NCBI RefSeq assembly: GCF_025356155.1
Contig: NZ_JANXUQ010000295.1
Span: forward strand, 1 to 39,606
Direction of reading: 5' to 3'
From: Rhodoferax sp.
GTDB lineage: Bacteria > Pseudomonadota > Gammaproteobacteria > Burkholderiales > Burkholderiaceae_C
Length of the DNA: 39,606 bases
The position numbers were made by a program, and so were the translations under genes. Below are positions 1-9,233 of this stretch, piece by piece (positions within the stretch are counted from its first letter, which is position 1; each line of letters begins with the position of its first letter). The notes under the pieces were generated by a model. That model was not told where the DNA came from, did not search any database, and saw only the letters and a program-made list of their open reading frames with translations.

Positions 1-1
1 C

Positions 2-424
2 GCCGCCCAGTTGCAGGGCTATGTGAAAGCGTTGATTTCAGCACCCAGCGGGCAACTGACGCTGGTGTTTGAATCGTTTGCGTTCAAGCGCGGTGTCCCA
101 ACCGATGCCGACTATGTGTTTGACGTGCGCATGCTGCCCAACCCGCACTACGAATCCACGATGCGCCACCTGACCGGGCGCGACCCGCCGGTGATCGAAT
201 TCTTGCAGGCGCAAGCCGATGTGGATTTGATGCTCAACCACATCGCACATTTTTTGGAAAGCTGGCTCGACGCCCTGGCGCGCGACCACCGAAGCTACGT
301 TACCGTGGCAATCGGCTGCACCGGGGGACAACACCGCTCGGTCTACCTGGTCGAACAGTTGACCCAACGCTTCAAGCCCCACTGGGTCACGCTGACGCGC
401 CACCGGGAACTCGACGCAGCCTAG
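2..424 (+). CDS. rapZ: RNase adapter protein RapZ, C-terminal part (5' end outside window)
   Basis: This is the 3' end of a gene that starts before the window; the frame is open from base 2 to the TAG at 422-424. The visible 140 residues match the C-terminal domain of RapZ (UPF0042, formerly YvcJ/YhbJ). Characteristic runs are [13 protein letters not shown], the [11 protein letters not shown] motif, [11 protein letters not shown] and [14 protein letters not shown]. In enterobacteria this domain binds RNA and GlcN6P and steers the small RNA GlmZ to RNase E, linking it to amino-sugar homeostasis. In betaproteobacteria the role is less clear. The N-terminal P-loop kinase-like domain is not in view. 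The gene ends one base before the convergent neighbour's stop codon. Confidence 0.93.
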   Translation, partial: AAQLQGYVKALISAPSGQLTLVFESFAFKRGVPTDADYVFDVRMLPNPHYESTMRHLTGRDPPVIEFLQAQADVDLMLNHIAHFLESWLDALARDHRSYVTVAIGCTGGQHRSVYLVEQLTQRFKPHWVTLTRHRELDAA

Positions 425-425
425 C

Positions 426-2684
426 TCAGTAGTAGTACTTGGTGCGTACCGCCCATTCGTTGCCGGGGTAGCGTTTTTTCAGCCGCTCAAAGGCTTGTTG
501 TGAAAAGCTCTTTTGGCGCTTGGGCTTGTCACCGTAGTTGCACTCCATGCGGGTAGAGGCTATGAAGAAGTGCAAGGCCTTGGGCACTTCGGCATCACCC
601 GGGTTGCGCTGTGCATAGTCCAACAACAGCGGGCCCAGATAGTCTGAGCGCTTGGGAAGAGCGCGCAGTTTTTGCATTTCGCTGGTAGCTTGGGCGCGGG
701 CTTCCGGGCTGAGAAAGCGGGGCCAGGCGGCGCCCAGTGCATCGGTGTCGGCAGATGGGCTGACGGGCACAGCGCAACCCCATGCGTCCCCCCCGACGTT
801 TGCATTGAATTCAGGTGCATTGGCCAGGATGAGCAGAGCCGCGTCGCGTTTGGCGACAGGGTCTTTGGCATCCAAGTAGCGGCGGTACAGGTGGTGGGTC
901 GTGTCGCGCCCGACCATGACGTCTGCCGTCACGCTGTCGGCAACGCTGTAGTCCCCCAGGATGATGGCGCGGGTCCACACCACGTCGGCCAGCGGGCGGC
1001 TTTGCAGGTCTTTGGCCAAGGGACGCGCCTTTTGCAGTTCGGCCAATGAAAAATGGCGGAACAGGTGGCGGGGGTAATCACCGTCGGTAGCAACGGGTGT
1101 GGATGCGGGCGCGACCGGCTTTGCCGATGTGTCTTTGGCTGCTTCGTTCTTGGTTGTTTCGTTCGTGGTTTTTTCGCTCGTAATAGGCCCGACAGTGTCC
1201 GGTTCGGCAGGCTGGCGGGCGGCGGCTTGGAAGAAGCCTTCGCGGGTGGCGGCGGTCAGCATTTTGATGCCCAGCAGGCGGTTGCGGGTAACGACGGAGT
1301 GCTCGGTTTGCTGCAGGAGCGTACTGATGCGCGCGTCCGCATCGACCGATTTTTCACTGGTAACTTCCAGGCGGGCCAAGTGGTATTGCAGATGCACATA
1401 GGCGGATGCACTGGACGGCACTGCGGCAGCGGCCTTCCACTCTTCGGCGTTGAGTTCACCCGCGCCGGCGTGTGCCAGCAAGGGCATAAGCCAGAGGGGT
1501 TCGCCATGGGCTTTCCAGCCCTGGCGGGCGGCGGCTAGCCCCATTTTGCGGTCGCCTTGCATGGCAGCAATCCACTGCGTGAGCGGCTCCTGGGCCTGTG
1601 ACGCAGGGCCGTCGACTGCGTCCCAGATCAACAGGTAATCGGCCAGTTGCCGGGGTGACGCAGCCGAGAAGCGGCCGGTGTGCAGGGTGCTTGCCAGTTC
1701 GGCCAACCGCGCTTGGGGGCGGATGCGGGCATCGACCCAGCCCAGCAGGCCCTGGGCTTGCGGGAACGTTGCAACCATTGCGGCCAGCTCCGTACGGGCC
1801 TGCTCCAGTTGGCTGCGCCATTTTTTATCTTCGGCTTGGGTGTATTCGGCGTTGCTGGGGTTGGGTTCGCCGCGGTCCAGCGTGGCTTTGCGGATCAGGC
1901 TGCGTGCGGCAAGGTATTCGCCCCAGCTGTGCCAGGGGGAGGCCTTGTCTTTCGCTATGGTCAAAAATTGTTGCCGTGCGGCCTCAAACTGGCCCGCGTA
2001 AAACAGGGCCGCTGCGGTTTGGTAGGCGTGGTCCCTGCGCAGCCATGCGGGTGCGTCGCCGGGCAATGCGGCGGGCATGGGTGACGCGGGCTTGGGCTTG
2101 CCACTGCGCACGCGGGTGACAAGACCACAGTTGGCAAACACGGCGTCCTGGTTGGCCAGCCACACCTTGGCCCATACAAGGCCACCCGACTGCAACCGCT
2201 CGGCCAGCGTTATGCTGGCGCGGCGCAGTGCATCGTCTGCGCAGTTGAGAATTTCAACGTAATTGACTTCGTCATATTTGGTAACGGCGAGATTGGCGAT
2301 GGGTGCCGCACCAGCAATCTTTTTGCGGACGGCCAGCCAGGCGGTGTACGGGTCGGTTGCCTCTGTGTTGGTTGCTGAATCGCCCTGAATGGCACCGATC
2401 TTCCAGCCTTGTATATCCAGCGACTGCAGTTCGGCAGGCGTGAGCGGCTGCCCGCTGGCGGCGCGATAGGCCAGAAACTGGTAGACCCGCCAATAGCTGC
2501 CCGGCACAACGCCGATCTGCCCACTGGCATACAACGGAAGGTCTTTGGTGGTGGGCGCCGACTCAGGCACAAAGCTGTTTTGCGCATAGCCGTCGCCACC
2601 GCTGGCCCGCGCGGCGCCCGCAGCCAAAAGCAAGGTGAAGGTGGCGGCAAGGCTTGCCAGCAACTGGCGCGAAGTGTGGTGCAT
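426..2684 (-). CDS. Large exported protein of unknown function with TPR-like segment
   Basis: I do not recognise this 752-residue protein. The open frame extends upstream to 2717, but the ATG at 2684 is preferred because AAGGAGA lies just upstream, a classical signal peptide follows (a basic start, then an Ala/Leu-rich core ending in AAGAARAS), and it avoids overlap with the upstream gene. The mature part has a short helical, TPR-like stretch near residues 220-270 (AAALFYAGQFEAARQQF). A Lys/Thr/Glu/Ala-rich linker sits around 500-535, and the tail is rich in basic and aromatic residues, ending in YYY. Two cysteines in the 150-190 region and others near the C-terminus could form disulphides in the periplasm. 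It follows the DUF3142 gene by 19 bp, so the two are probably co-transcribed. Confidence 0.8.
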   Translation of the reverse strand: MHHTSRQLLASLAATFTLLLAAGAARASGGDGYAQNSFVPESAPTTKDLPLYASGQIGVVPGSYWRVYQFLAYRAASGQPLTPAELQSLDIQGWKIGAIQGDSATNTEATDPYTAWLAVRKKIAGAAPIANLAVTKYDEVNYVEILNCADDALRRASITLAERLQSGGLVWAKVWLANQDAVFANCGLVTRVRSGKPKPASPMPAALPGDAPAWLRRDHAYQTAAALFYAGQFEAARQQFLTIAKDKASPWHSWGEYLAARSLIRKATLDRGEPNPSNAEYTQAEDKKWRSQLEQARTELAAMVATFPQAQGLLGWVDARIRPQARLAELASTLHTGRFSAASPRQLADYLLIWDAVDGPASQAQEPLTQWIAAMQGDRKMGLAAARQGWKAHGEPLWLMPLLAHAGAGELNAEEWKAAAAVPSSASAYVHLQYHLARLEVTSEKSVDADARISTLLQQTEHSVVTRNRLLGIKMLTAATREGFFQAAARQPAEPDTVGPITSEKTTNETTKNEAAKDTSAKPVAPASTPVATDGDYPRHLFRHFSLAELQKARPLAKDLQSRPLADVVWTRAIILGDYSVADSVTADVMVGRDTTHHLYRRYLDAKDPVAKRDAALLILANAPEFNANVGGDAWGCAVPVSPSADTDALGAAWPRFLSPEARAQATSEMQKLRALPKRSDYLGPLLLDYAQRNPGDAEVPKALHFFIASTRMECNYGDKPKRQKSFSQQAFERLKKRYPGNEWAVRTKYYY

Positions 2685-2703
2685 GGGTGTTCTCCTCAAG
2701 GAA

Positions 2704-3525
2704 CTATAAGCCCCCACTTACGTGCTGCCATTGTTGCGGCGTCCAGGCGGTGGGTGAGAAATGGTAACGGCGTGGTGCGTGGGCCAGCACGGCGGGCTCG
2801 TCGGTTGCCGTGCCCAGGGCGCTTTGGCAACGGGGGCGGGTGAAGCCGCCATCTCGGGTCAACTGGGTGCGCAGCAGCGCGTCGTCTCGCCCCATACGAA
2901 AGGCCATGGGCACGATTTCGTCCGCAGGCAGATCATGCAACCAATAGTCCCCCGCGCACCACGATGCCAGCGCCGTGACAGACAAGGCGGTGTCGGCGGG
3001 CAGCTGGCGGCGAATGTCCTGCACCACGGCCCGCAAAAATGCGCGCTGCGACTGGCGCACTTCAAAGTCTAGCTGCACCACGCGCGGCTGGCCCGTATCT
3101 GCGTGCCGTGCAGCCACTGCCAGCACCTGACTTACCACGGCCGCTTGTTGCACAGCGTCCAGCGCGGGCGGACGCCGCCACGACGCATCCACATGTACCA
3201 CAGGCACTGCAACCGTATCGGGGCGCAGTTGCAGCGCATAGGCCCGCGGCATGGTGCGTGCGATGGCACCTTCCAGTTCGATGGAGGTGGCGACATACGC
3301 CACGCCCACGTTGGCCGGCAACCAGCGCAGGTCTTCACGCCGCTCCCACGCCCACAGCATGTGCGGGGGGAGTTGCATGACCGCGGGGTGCTGTGCCGGA
3401 TGTTGCTTGGGGGTGGGTGTCAACCAATAGCCCAAGCCCAACACGCAGAGCAAAGGGATACTCCACCACCAAGCACGCACGGTGAATATGCGCAAATGCT
3501 TCCAATTTGATAGCAGATTACGCAT
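2704..3525 (-). CDS. DUF3142 domain protein, membrane-anchored or exported
   Basis: This 273-residue protein has a hydrophobic segment at residues 18-36 (WWWSIPLLCVLGLGYW), an uncleaved anchor or signal peptide. A DUF3142-like region follows, with WAWERREDLRWLP, VGVAYVATSIEL, QLDFEVRQSQRAFL, LSVTALASWCAGD and IVPMAFRMG. The family looks like a TIM-barrel glycoside-hydrolase relative, but no reaction is established. The ATG at 3523-3525 lies inside a dispersed AT-rich repeat, so the first nine or so residues come from the antisense strand of that repeat and no good ribosome site precedes it. GTG at 3477 (residue 17) is an alternative start. It is followed closely by the unknown exported protein. 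The domain call is by recollection of the family. Confidence 0.8.
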   Translation of the reverse strand: MRNLLSNWKHLRIFTVRAWWWSIPLLCVLGLGYWLTPTPKQHPAQHPAVMQLPPHMLWAWERREDLRWLPANVGVAYVATSIELEGAIARTMPRAYALQLRPDTVAVPVVHVDASWRRPPALDAVQQAAVVSQVLAVAARHADTGQPRVVQLDFEVRQSQRAFLRAVVQDIRRQLPADTALSVTALASWCAGDYWLHDLPADEIVPMAFRMGRDDALLRTQLTRDGGFTRPRCQSALGTATDEPAVLAHAPRRYHFSPTAWTPQQWQHVSGGL

Positions 3526-3568
3526 ATTCCACGAGGGCTAGCGGCCTATTTCTCTTAAGCTGTCTCGG
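3498..3568 (+). repeat. Dispersed AT-rich repeat, copy A
   Basis: One of five copies in the window. Each has a GCTAT-N6-ATAGC palindrome, 16 further bases ending in a CGCA/ATATTCC-like segment, then ACGAGGGCT and a GGCCTATTT-like tail. In this copy the left palindrome arm is altered (GCTTCC). It lies between mutY and the DUF3142 gene and supplies the latter's ATG in antisense. Confidence 0.85.
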
Positions 3569-3571
3569 CCA

Positions 3572-4636
3572 TCAGGTGGCCGCTGAGCCCTGCAACAGCT
3601 TGCGAATCGGTGCTGGCAGACCCTGCGCGGGCCAGTCGGTGCCCGCCACCCACCGGCCAGCATCCCACGCGGCGGACGGGTCGGCAAGGTCCAGCCGCCA
3701 GACATGCAGGTACAGGTCTTTGTGCGTCAGCACATGGGTAAAGACGGGCAGTGCGTGCAGGGTGGACTGCAACGTACGGGGCACGGCGAGCTTCAACGCA
3801 TCTTCACTGTCAAACAGCGGCAGGCAATGTAGCCCGGCCCAAACACCTGGCGTGGGGCGCTTGTCCAGCCACACTGCGCCATCGCCGGATTGCGCCCACA
3901 GCAACCAGATGGATTGACTGCTGCGTTTGAGGGTGCGCGTGCGCACCGGATAGCGTTGCGGGTCACCCGCCTTGGTCGCAACACAGTCCTCGCGCACCGG
4001 GCATATCTCACACTGCGGCTTTTTAGGCAAACACACGGTCGCACCCAGGTCCATCATGCCCTGCGTGTAGCGCGGCATGGCAGATGCTGCGTCCTTGCCC
4101 ACTGGCAGCAGTTCGGTGGCGGCGTCCCACAATGCGCGCACATGGACACCCTGCGCCAGATCGGCATCAAAACCCAGTACACGGGTTACAACCCGTTTGA
4201 CATTCGCGTCCAGTATCGCAACGCCCTCGCCAAAGCAAAGTGACGCGATGGCCGCAGCCGTGGAGCGACCAATGCCGGGCAGGGTTTCTAAAACTTCAGC
4301 ACTTGCAGGGAATGCACCGCCATGCAGCTCCATTACCTGCTGTGCACAGCAGTGCAGGTTACGCGCACGGCTGTAATAACCCAGCCCACTCCACAGGCCC
4401 AGCACATCATCCAGGCTAGCTTGGGCTAGTGAAGCAACGTTGGGAAAACGGGCGATGAAGCGGGTAAAGTAGTTCCGCACCGTGACCACCTGGGTCTGCT
4501 GCAGCATGATCTCGGACAACCACACACGGTAGGGGTCTTGCGTGTTTTGCCACGGCAAGTCGTTGCGACCATGTGTTCTTTGCCACGCCACGACACGCTT
4601 GGCGAAAGCGCCATCGGCCACTTGCTGCACGCTCAA
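3572..4636 (-). CDS. mutY: Adenine DNA glycosylase MutY
   Basis: MutY removes adenine mispaired with 8-oxoguanine in the GO repair system. The 354-residue protein has the catalytic Glu42 (SEIMLQQTQV), a helix-hairpin-helix loop LPGIGRSTA near 119-127 and the catalytic Asp143 (LDANVKRV). A [4Fe-4S] cluster set C-x6-C-x2-C-x5-C lies at 202, 209, 212 and 218. A C-terminal NUDIX-like 8-oxoG recognition domain spans about 230-350. The start is TTG at 4636, overlapping the TGA of the dynamin-like gene; GTG at 4630 is possible. It shares a probable operon with the dynamin-like gene and with mutM, the enzyme that removes 8-oxoG itself. Confidence 0.96.
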   Translation of the reverse strand: MSVQQVADGAFAKRVVAWQRTHGRNDLPWQNTQDPYRVWLSEIMLQQTQVVTVRNYFTRFIARFPNVASLAQASLDDVLGLWSGLGYYSRARNLHCCAQQVMELHGGAFPASAEVLETLPGIGRSTAAAIASLCFGEGVAILDANVKRVVTRVLGFDADLAQGVHVRALWDAATELLPVGKDAASAMPRYTQGMMDLGATVCLPKKPQCEICPVREDCVATKAGDPQRYPVRTRTLKRSSQSIWLLWAQSGDGAVWLDKRPTPGVWAGLHCLPLFDSEDALKLAVPRTLQSTLHALPVFTHVLTHKDLYLHVWRLDLADPSAAWDAGRWVAGTDWPAQGLPAPIRKLLQGSAAT

Positions 4637-6588
4637 GCGAAGGCGATATCGACGGCGGTGCTGGCCTGGCTGTGTGCGGCGATCAGGTAGTCGGTCAGCT
4701 CAATCAGCTTCAACTCAATCTGGTTGAGTGCGGCTTCTTGCTGGTCCACATCCTGGATGCGGTCCTCCAGGCCACCGGCGGCTTGCTGGATGCGGTCTAT
4801 GGCCTCGATTCGGCGGCTGAAATTGCGACGGCGTTCGCGCAATTGCGCATCGAGCTGGGCTGCAGCCGACTTGCTCCAAAGTTCCACATCACCTAAAGCC
4901 GTTTCATGGATGCCGCGCAAACGAGTAGACAGTGCGCGGACCAGCCGGTCCGCAAACTCGGGCTGCGCCAGCTTGAAGGCGTTACCAATACCCAAGTACT
5001 GCACGTGGCTGCGCTCCACCATGTTCAGGTCGGTCAGATACTGGGCCATTTGCGGCTCAGTGGGTGCCTGTAACGAGAATCCATGCTCGCCGTTGAGTTG
5101 ACGGAAGGTGGCCGCCAGCATGGCTTGGATATCGCTGCACAGCGCCTGCACTTTTTGCAAGTTGGCACGCAGGCGGTCAAAGGTTTCGCCATAGGCGCGC
5201 TTGACGCCCAGCTTCAGGCCTTTTTGCAGCAACGTGGATGTCAGATGGGCCATTTCTTTCTTCAGCGCGGTCGAGCCCAGGATGCCAAATACCTCGCGCA
5301 AAAGTTTCAAATGCACCGAGCGCACCGCATGAATTTTGGCGCCGCCCAGGTCAAACTCGGCTTGCTCTTGCGAAATGCGCGAGCGCATGTGCTTGATGAC
5401 GGCTGAATTCTTGCCCTGCAAGCCCTTGAGCTCCATCATCTGCTCGGTCATGTCGCGCTTGCGGATGTTGATTACGCGTCCGGTTTCTGCCCGCAGATCG
5501 GTAATGCCGGAGGCCATGGCCTCGCCCAAAATACGCTGGCGTTTGCCCATCATGCCGCGGCCCAGCGCGTCTTCCAGCACCGGTAAGCAACTGCGTTGCA
5601 GCAACTCGTCGTCTTCTGTGACTTTGGCGACCAGGCCTTTTTGGGCAGAAACGGCGATTACGCGGTCGCGGGGAATACCCAGGATCTCGGCCGTAGTGGC
5701 CTTTTGGCGATCGATTTGGGCTTCAATTTGGGCGGGGGTGCTCAAATCGTCCCACAAGGTGTCGATTTTGTTCAGCACCACCAGACGGGTATCGGTTTCA
5801 CTGCTTTCAGTGATCAGGTGTTCACGCCAGATCGACAGATCAGACTTGGTGACGCCGGTGTCGGCCCCGAGGATAAACACCACAGCATGGGCTTGGGGAA
5901 TCAGGCTGACCGTTAATTCGGGCTCGGCGCCGATCGCGTTCAGACCCGGGGTGTCCAGAATGACCAAGCCCTGTTTCAGCAACGGGTGGGCAATATTGAT
6001 CAGAGCATGGCGCCATTTGGGCACTTCGACCATGCCTTGGGCGTCGACCATGGGGTTGTCTTCGGGGGCCTGGTTGTGCCAGAAGCCCAGAGCCCGGGCC
6101 TCGTCCTGTGTGACCTTGCGGGTCTCGGCAACTTTTTCCAAAGCACCGGCCAACTGTTGCGGATTGTTGACATCCAGATCAATCCGGGTCCATTTTTCGG
6201 GGACCATGCGCCATTCCATCAAGGCCTGGGGCTGCAAACGGGTCTCGATCGGGAGCAGGCGCAGGCAGGGAGGCACATCGGCGTCGTAGCCCATTTCGGT
6301 CGGGCACATGGTGGTGCGGCCAGCGCTGGCGGGCATGATGCGGCGGCCATAACCAGCAAAAAACACCGCGTTGATCATCTCGGATTTACCGCGCGAAAAC
6401 TCCGCAACAAAGGCCACCATTACCTTGTCAGAACGCACTTGTGTGCCTAGACGCTTCAGACGTTCTTCGACCGCAGCGTCCAGCAGCTCGTTGTCCTTCA
6501 TCCACTCGCCAAGCAGCTTCAGGCGCAGGGCGAATTCGCGCCGCCACGTGCCCAGTTGGTCAAATTGATCGTTAAATGAAGTAGTCAA
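4633..6588 (-). CDS. Dynamin-like GTPase
   Basis: The 651-residue protein is a bacterial dynamin-superfamily GTPase. G motifs run in order: a P-loop-like AEFSRGKS at 62-69, a switch I threonine in RTTMCPTE at 91-98, DTPG at 212-215 and NKID at 273-276. Long helical stretches suited to a stalk or coiled coil follow. The P-loop has Ala where the first Gly of GxxxxGKS is expected; Lys68 and Ser69 are kept. No transmembrane segment is obvious. Such proteins act on membranes in other bacteria, but nothing here fixes a role. The start is TTG at 6588 with a G-rich site just upstream; no ATG is suitably placed. It sits between mutM and mutY and overlaps mutY, so it is probably co-expressed with base-excision repair genes. 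Confidence 0.88.
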   Translation of the reverse strand: MTTSFNDQFDQLGTWRREFALRLKLLGEWMKDNELLDAAVEERLKRLGTQVRSDKVMVAFVAEFSRGKSEMINAVFFAGYGRRIMPASAGRTTMCPTEMGYDADVPPCLRLLPIETRLQPQALMEWRMVPEKWTRIDLDVNNPQQLAGALEKVAETRKVTQDEARALGFWHNQAPEDNPMVDAQGMVEVPKWRHALINIAHPLLKQGLVILDTPGLNAIGAEPELTVSLIPQAHAVVFILGADTGVTKSDLSIWREHLITESSETDTRLVVLNKIDTLWDDLSTPAQIEAQIDRQKATTAEILGIPRDRVIAVSAQKGLVAKVTEDDELLQRSCLPVLEDALGRGMMGKRQRILGEAMASGITDLRAETGRVINIRKRDMTEQMMELKGLQGKNSAVIKHMRSRISQEQAEFDLGGAKIHAVRSVHLKLLREVFGILGSTALKKEMAHLTSTLLQKGLKLGVKRAYGETFDRLRANLQKVQALCSDIQAMLAATFRQLNGEHGFSLQAPTEPQMAQYLTDLNMVERSHVQYLGIGNAFKLAQPEFADRLVRALSTRLRGIHETALGDVELWSKSAAAQLDAQLRERRRNFSRRIEAIDRIQQAAGGLEDRIQDVDQQEAALNQIELKLIELTDYLIAAHSQASTAVDIAFA

Positions 6589-6638
6589 GAGTCCCCCCGT
6601 CTAGCCGTTCAATATAGCACTGCACCCCGCCTTGTATC

Positions 6639-7454
6639 TCAGGGTTTTTGGCATTGGACACAGAAAAATGTGGAGCGCTGGCCTTGGCGAATGGCGCGGA
6701 TAGGGGTCGCGCACACTTTGCACGCCTGCCCATCGCGGGCGTAGACCATGGCATCCAGCTGGAAATGCCCTGCCTCGCCTTGGGCATTGGAGAAGTCACG
6801 CAGCGTGCTGCCGCCGCGTTCCACCGCCCGCGCCAGCACGTCGCGGATGGCCTGGTGCAGGCGCGCAGCGCGGGGGCGGCTCAAGCGGGATGCCGGGGTG
6901 GCGGGGCGAATACCAGCCAGAAACAAAACCTCAGACGCATAGATATTGCCCACACCCACCACGACGTCGCCCGCCAGCAACACTTGCTTGATGGCCGATT
7001 TACGCTTGGACAAGCCCAGATGGAACAGCTTGGGATCAAAGTCCGCACCCAGCGGCTCCATGCCCAGCTTGCCCAACAGCTTTAGGGCCACAGGATCTGC
7101 CTCGTGGGTGGCAAAGACCACGGCGCCAAAGCGGCGCGGGTCGTTGAGCCGCAGCACGCCCTGTGAAGTGCGCAACTCGAAATGGTCGTGTTTGCCGGGC
7201 TCGGGAGGGTTGAGCATAAAAGACAGGCTGCCGGACATGCCCAGATGCAACAGCAACAGGCCTTGGTCCAGATCGAGTAACAGGTATTTTCCCCGGCGTC
7301 GCACCGCCAGGACATGCCGACCAACAAGGCTCTCGGGGCCGCAGCCCAGAGGCCAGCGCAGGGGCTTACCCATGCGCGCCTCCAGAATCTGCGCGCCCGC
7401 AATGCGGTCGGCAAAACTGATGCGCGTCACTTCAACTTCTGGCAATTCAGGCAT
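6639..7454 (-). CDS. mutM: Formamidopyrimidine-DNA glycosylase (Fpg/MutM)
   Basis: MutM excises 8-oxoguanine and formamidopyrimidines and nicks the abasic site. The 271-residue protein starts with the diagnostic PELPEVE (catalytic Pro2 and Glu3 after Met removal). It has Lys56 in RRRGKYLL, the helix-two-turn-helix region with [12 protein letters not shown] near 167-178, and a C-terminal zinc finger with Cys245, 248, 265 and 268. Arg260 lies in the finger loop. Length is normal for the family. It is divergent from the TPR gene with 39 bp between starts and heads the mutM - dynamin - mutY set. Confidence 0.97.
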   Translation of the reverse strand: MPELPEVEVTRISFADRIAGAQILEARMGKPLRWPLGCGPESLVGRHVLAVRRRGKYLLLDLDQGLLLLHLGMSGSLSFMLNPPEPGKHDHFELRTSQGVLRLNDPRRFGAVVFATHEADPVALKLLGKLGMEPLGADFDPKLFHLGLSKRKSAIKQVLLAGDVVVGVGNIYASEVLFLAGIRPATPASRLSRPRAARLHQAIRDVLARAVERGGSTLRDFSNAQGEAGHFQLDAMVYARDGQACKVCATPIRAIRQGQRSTFFCVQCQKP

Positions 7455-7493
7455 GGTGCGTAGGGCTCTTTCGGGTTGGATTATTATGGTCTG

Positions 7494-9233
7494 ATGTCAA
7501 GAATTCACCGTCTCTTTGCCCTGACCCTTGTCGCAGCCTGTATTTGCGGCCCTGGCTTGGCGCAACCCCCTAAAACCGTGGGCCCAGACAACTCCAATCT
7601 GGACGGCGAATTGTTTTACGAGATATTGTTAGGGGAAATCGAGTCTACTGCCGGGGATGTCGGATCAGCCTATGCCCTGATGCTCAACGCCGCGCGCAAG
7701 AGCAACTCACCTCGGCTATACGAACGGGCTATCGAAATCGCCTACCGAGCGCGCAGCGGCGAAGCGGCGCTGGAAGCGGCCCAGGCATGGGCACGCGCCA
7801 TGCCGTCGTCGAAAGAGGCCAACCGCTACCAGTTTCAGATTTTGCTGGGCCTGAACAAGATCGCCGAGACGCAAGAGCCGCTCAAGCGCGAATTGGCTGG
7901 CCTGGCGTCCCTCGAACGCGTACAGGCTATCAACCTGCTGCCGCGTTATTTCGCCCGCACGACCGACAAGAAGCAGGCCACCACTGTCGTCGAGAAAGTG
8001 TTGTTGGCGGACACTGCCACCCGCAGCACGGGCCCCGCCGCATGGGCCGCCATTGGCACCATGCGCCTGCAGGCCGAGGACGTGAATGGCGCACTGGACG
8101 CAGCCCGAAAAGGCCTGGCTCTGGACTCCGAATCAGAAGATGTCGCACTACTGGCGATTGCACTGATAAGCCCTAAGACGCCGGAAGCCGAGGCCATGGT
8201 TCGCAAATACCTGGCTGGCAAACCCACTCCCGATGTCCGCATGGCCTACGCGCGCAGCTTGCTGAATACGCAGCGTTATGCACAGACGTATGCGCAAATG
8301 GAAGTGCTGACCACCGAGAGGCCGGACTATGCAGACGCTTGGCTGCTGCGCGGCTCCCTGGAGCTGCAAGACGGCAAGCTGGCACTCGCTGAGGCCTCGC
8401 TCAAAACCTATGTGACCCTCAACCCGCTGCCACCAGAACCCGCCCAAAGCCCGGCGACCATGGGTCGGGGCTTGGTGCAGGCCTACCTGGCGCTGTCCCA
8501 GGTAGCAGAACAGGGGCAACGCCTGGATGAAGCCAAGGCCTATTTGGACCACATCGTCAGCCCCAGAGATGCACTGCGGGTGCAGAGGCGCTACGCCGCG
8601 ATCCTGGCCCGCCAGGGCAAATTGACCGAAGCCCGCGCCGCCATCCGTGATGTGCCGGAAACACAAACATCGGACGCCGTGGACAAGCTCAACGCCGAAG
8701 CCCAGTTGCTGCGCGACAGCCATGAATACGCCGCAGCGCACCAACTCTTGCTGGAGGGCAGCGCCCGCTACCCGGATGACACAGAGTTGGTCTACGACCT
8801 GGCCATGATGTCCGAAAAGCTGGGCAAGACGGAAGAGATGGAGCAACTGTTGCGCAGGGTGATCCAGGCCAAGCCAGATTACCACCACGCGTACAACGCC
8901 CTGGGTTATTCGCTGGCGGATCGCAACATACGCCTGCCGGAAGCGCGCCAGCTCATCACCCAGGCACTGGCATTTGCGCCTGACGACCCTTTCATTGTGG
9001 ACAGCCTGGCCTGGGTGGAATTCCGCTCTGGCAACACGGCTGAAGCCATTCGTCTGTTGCAAGGCGCATTTCAAGCGCGGCCCGACGCAGAAATTGCGGC
9101 CCACTTGGGTGAGGTGTTGTGGAGTGTCGGTCAGAAAGACCAGGCCAGCGCTATCTGGAAAGAAGGCATAGGTCTGAACCCGCAAAGCGAAACCCTGCGC
9201 GACACCATGCAGCGCCTGCGTGGCAAGCCGTGA
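7494..9233 (+). CDS. Exported tetratricopeptide repeat protein
   Basis: The 579-residue protein begins with a signal peptide ([19 protein letters not shown], likely cleaved after GLAQ) and consists of TPR-like helical pairs throughout. Examples are the runs around [20 protein letters not shown] and [14 protein letters not shown] in the C-terminal third. The ATG at 7494 was chosen over an upstream TTG at 7476 because the signal sequence then starts normally; no strong ribosome site is visible. TPR proteins are scaffolds, and a periplasmic or outer-membrane assembly role would fit the lolB neighbour, but this is inference. Its TGA overlaps the GTG start of lolB, indicating translational coupling. 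Confidence 0.88.
   Translation: MSRIHRLFALTLVAACICGPGLAQPPKTVGPDNSNLDGELFYEILLGEIESTAGDVGSAYALMLNAARKSNSPRLYERAIEIAYRARSGEAALEAAQAWARAMPSSKEANRYQFQILLGLNKIAETQEPLKRELAGLASLERVQAINLLPRYFARTTDKKQATTVVEKVLLADTATRSTGPAAWAAIGTMRLQAEDVNGALDAARKGLALDSESEDVALLAIALISPKTPEAEAMVRKYLAGKPTPDVRMAYARSLLNTQRYAQTYAQMEVLTTERPDYADAWLLRGSLELQDGKLALAEASLKTYVTLNPLPPEPAQSPATMGRGLVQAYLALSQVAEQGQRLDEAKAYLDHIVSPRDALRVQRRYAAILARQGKLTEARAAIRDVPETQTSDAVDKLNAEAQLLRDSHEYAAAHQLLLEGSARYPDDTELVYDLAMMSEKLGKTEEMEQLLRRVIQAKPDYHHAYNALGYSLADRNIRLPEARQLITQALAFAPDDPFIVDSLAWVEFRSGNTAEAIRLLQGAFQARPDAEIAAHLGEVLWSVGQKDQASAIWKEGIGLNPQSETLRDTMQRLRGKP

Noticed and set aside
2685-2717. Eleven extra N-terminal residues on the large exported protein
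   Set aside because: They overlap the upstream gene, and the ATG at 2684 has a strong ribosome site and a normal signal peptide.
3507-3917. Plus-strand frame starting in repeat copy A with a signal-like N-terminus
   Set aside because: After the repeat it is antisense to mutY, which has full catalytic motifs; no ribosome site or coherent protein follows.
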